Origin: Symsagittifera roscoffensis
Lineage: Eukaryota; Xenacoelomorpha; Acoela; Convolutidae
Assembly: GCF_963678635.1 (NCBI RefSeq)
Contig: NC_087068.1
Coordinates: 53,468,213-53,532,212, forward strand
DNA length: 64,000 nucleotides
Direction of reading: 5' to 3'
Shown in pieces: positions 61,440 through 64,000 of this stretch (position 1 is its first letter; each line of letters begins with the position of its first letter). Both the position numbers and the translations under genes were made by a program. Below the pieces are notes generated by a model that saw only the letters and a program-made list of their open reading frames with translations, did not search any database and was not told the DNA's origin.

Positions 61440-61985
61440 AGATTCGAAATAAGAACAACCAACTTTTTTGCGAAGTAATTCAAGCTATGAAAAGAGCTTC
61501 AAAACATTTCAAAGTTTAGTAGCTTCAATAACTTGCCTGAGTAAGTTCAACACTTGTGCGAAGCAATCGAAGCTGTCAGAAGAACTTCAAAAATTATCAC
61601 TTCAAAAGCTTGCTTGAACAGTTATAACTGTTTTACAAAGCAATCCAAGCGATGGCAAGATCGTCGGAATATTTTCAAGTTCCATTGAATTCAATAGATT
61701 GCTTAAATAATTGGAGTTTTTTGCTAAGCAAACAAAGCCTTATAAAAACTTCCCATTGTTTCGAGTTTTTATTGCTTCAATAGCTCGCTTAGATAAATTT
61801 CTTTTTTAGAGCCAATTTTTTAATGAAATAACTGAAAGTGTGCTAAGTTTCATTGCTTGAACACTTTGCTGGGAAATACTTGAATTCTCCGCCAACCAAT
61901 TCTGTCTGTGCAATTGTTTTAAAGTTTTCGAAGCTTCATGGCTTGGATATTTTGCATTAAAAAACTTGATTTTTGCAAGCCAGTA
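61440..61985 (+). repeat. Degenerate ~85-90-bp tandem repeat
   Basis: About six diverged units, each with a GCGAAGCAATC- or GCTAAGCAA-like start, an AAGAGCTTC-AAA block, TTTCAAGTTT and TTGCTTCAATAGCTTGCTT. The spacing drifts between roughly 80 and 90 bp. No gene. Confidence 0.65.
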
Positions 61986-62189
61986 CAAGTTCGTTCTATG
62001 ACTAGGGGCCCAGCTGAAAGCTGGAGAGACCTGTTTGATTATTTTAATATTGATTATTTTAAAATTGTTTTAAAATTTCAGGTTTCTCAAGTCGATAGCG
62101 CCCTTCCTACGCACAAAAAAGTGAAAGAGAAGCTTATGCATTCATTGGTAACGCTTTGGTAAAAAGTTTTCATGAAGGAACTTTTCAAG

Positions 62190-64000
62190 TCCATAGGTGT
62201 TTCCTACAACCTGGTCTATCGATTAAACCCTTAATCCCAAATCTGGACGGGTAGTTTTTGAGGAAATCGGAAAGATTTGAAAAAAGGCCAAAAAGTCAAA
62301 AAAGTGACTTTTCTTAAGTCTATAGTTCTTCCCCTAGGCAAGTTAAGGACCAGCTGCTTGTGCGGGGGAGTTTCCTACAACCTGGTCTATCGATTAAACC
62401 CTTAATTCTAAATCTGGATGGGTAGTTTTTGAGGAAATCGATAATTTCCAAAAAAAATAGGCAAAAAAACCAAAAATTGACTATTCCTAAGTGTATAGCT
62501 CTTCCCCTAGACAAATTAGGGACGAGCCGTTTGTGTAGGGGGGTTTCCTACAACCTGGTCTATCGATTAAACCCTTAATCCCAAATCTGGACGGGTAGTT
62601 TTTGAGGAAATCGGAAAGATTTGAAAAAAAGGCCAAAAAAGTCAAAAAAGTGACTTTTCCTATGTCTATAGTTCTTCCCCTAGGCAAATTAAGGACCAGC
62701 TGCTTGTGCGGGGGAGTTTCCTACAACCTGGTCTATCGATTAAACCCTTAATTCCAAATCTGGATGGGTAGTTTTTGAGGAAATCGATAATTTCCGAAAA
62801 AATAGGCAAAAAAATCAAAAAAGTGACTTTTCCTAAGTCTATAGCTCTTCCCCTAGACAAATTAGGGACGAGCCGTTTGTGTAGGGGGGTTCCTACAACC
62901 TGGTTTATCGATTAAGCCCTTAATCCAAAATCTGGATGGGTAGTTTTTGAGGAAATCGGAAAGATATGAAAAAAGGCCAAAAAAGTGACTTTTCCTAAGT
63001 CTATAGCTCTTCCCCTAGGCAAGTTAAGGACCAGCCGCTTGTGCGGGGGAGTTTCCTACAACCTGGTCTATCGATTAAACCCTTAATTCCAAATCTGGAT
63101 GGGTAGTTTTTGAGGAAATCGATAATTTCCGAAAAAATAGGCAAAAAAATCAAAAAAGTGACTTTTCCTAAGTCTATAGCTCTTCCCCTAGACAAATTAG
63201 GGACGAGCCGTTTGTGTAGGGGGGTTCCTACAACCTGGTTTATCGATTAAGCCCTTAATCCAAAATCTGGATGGGTAGTTTTTGAGGAAATCGGAAAGAT
63301 ATGAAAAAAGGCCAAAAAAGTGACTTTTCCTAAGTCTATAGCTCTTCCCCTAGGCAAGTTAAGGACCAGCCGCTTGTGCGGGGGAGTTTCCTACAACCTG
63401 GTCTATCGATTAAACCCTTAATCCCAAATCTGGACGGGTAGTTTTTGAGGAAATCGGAAAGATTTGAAAAAAGGCCGAAAAAGTCAAAAAAAGTGACTTT
63501 TCCTAAGTCTATAGCTCTTCCCCTAGGCAAGTTAAGGACCAGCCGCTTGTGCGGGGGAGTTTCCTACAACCTGGTCTATCGATTAACCCTTAATCCAAAA
63601 TCTGGACGGGTAGTTTTTGAGGAAATCGGAAAGATATGAAAAAAGGCCAAAAAAGTGACTTTTCCTAAGTCTACAGCTCTTCCCTAAGCAAATTAGGGAC
63701 CAGCCGCTTGTGCATGGGAGTTTCCTACAACCTGGTCTATCGATTAAACCCTTAATTCCAAATCTGGATGGGTAGCTTTTGAGGAAATCGATAATTTCCG
63801 AAAAAATAGGCAAAAAAATCAAAAAAGTGACTTTTCCTAAGTCTATAGCTCTTCCCCTAGACAAATTAGGGACGAGCCGTTTGTGTAGGGGGGTTCCTAC
63901 AACCTGGTCTATCGATTAAACCCTTAATCCAAAATCTGGACGGGTAGTTTTTGAGGAAATCGGAAAGAAATGAAAAAAGGTCAAAAAAGTGACTTTTCCT
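62190..64000 (+). repeat. ~167-bp satellite array in 335-bp dimers
   Basis: Tandem units with TTTCCTACAACCTGGTCTAT, CGATTAAACCCTTAAT, GGGTAGTTTTTGAGGAAATC and TCTTCCCCTAGGCAAGTTA. Two monomer types alternate, one with AAATCGATAATTTCC and a 47-bp spacer, the other with AAATCGGAAAGAT and a shorter spacer, giving 335-bp dimers (for example 62860, 63195 and 63530). The array runs past the window end. Minus-strand frames of about 64 codons repeat with it and are spurious. It is unrelated in sequence to the 367-bp satellite. Confidence 0.95.

Noticed and set aside
1-64000. CRISPR arrays, operons, Shine-Dalgarno sites or other prokaryotic features
   Set aside because: The tandem repeats have no unique spacers, the host gene is spliced and encodes a TRIM protein, and the element is an LTR retrotransposon; the window is eukaryotic.

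Overview
The window is eukaryotic, most likely from an invertebrate animal. The only recognisable host gene is a TRIM-type gene (RING exon, 436-bp GT-AG intron, B-box and coiled-coil exon). The rest is AT-rich and dominated by satellites, foldback and inverted-repeat DNA elements, a FLYWCH/MULE transposase relic, a tRNA-like SINE and one very large LTR retrotransposon. A run of exactly 200 N at 29594-29793 marks a scaffold join. I cannot name the species.

Layout. 1-16640: about 45 copies of a 367-bp satellite with multi-monomer higher-order structure. 16680-17975: two copies of a ~590-bp repeat. 18130-24560: two diverged copies of a ~3-kb repeat, the first interrupted by an inverted-repeat element (18255-19196). 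26091-27561: TRIM-like gene, minus strand. 29800-40365: dispersed repeat pairs, a second inverted-repeat element (32422-33498), a C-rich minisatellite, a MULE relic, a SINE-like sequence, an ATCGAT-rich repeat and a possible 77-aa membrane protein. 40526-59394: the LTR retrotransposon, inserted in one arm of a foldback element. 59930-62000: diverged non-coding sequence and a ~85-90-bp repeat. 62190 to the end: a second satellite (~167-bp monomers, 335-bp dimers).

The retrotransposon is the centrepiece. It is 18,869 bp, lies on the minus strand, and has 410-bp LTRs (TG...CA) that differ at one base, a 4-bp target duplication (ATAG) and a primer-binding-site candidate. In sense order it carries a 140-aa basic ORF, a 516-aa ORF, a Gag-Pol ORF (capsid, CCHC knuckle, protease, RT, RNase H, integrase), two small multi-membrane-segment ORFs, a methionine-less 377-codon Pro/Ser-rich ORF, an envelope-like glycoprotein now split into two frames, and a 602-aa ORF I do not recognise. 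The first three are in one frame, separated only by TAA codons, and each of those two TAAs is followed by CAR-YYA (CAG-TCA and CAA-CCA), the context of the tobamovirus leaky stop. This suggests a polyprotein made by two successive readthrough events. A third in-frame TAA, inside the integrase core, lacks this context and looks like a disabling mutation. Downstream ORFs overlap by 4 to 29 bases, which suggests coupled translation or damage to longer genes.

Splice sites, family names for the envelope, and the biological status of each stop or frameshift are inferences from one genomic copy.
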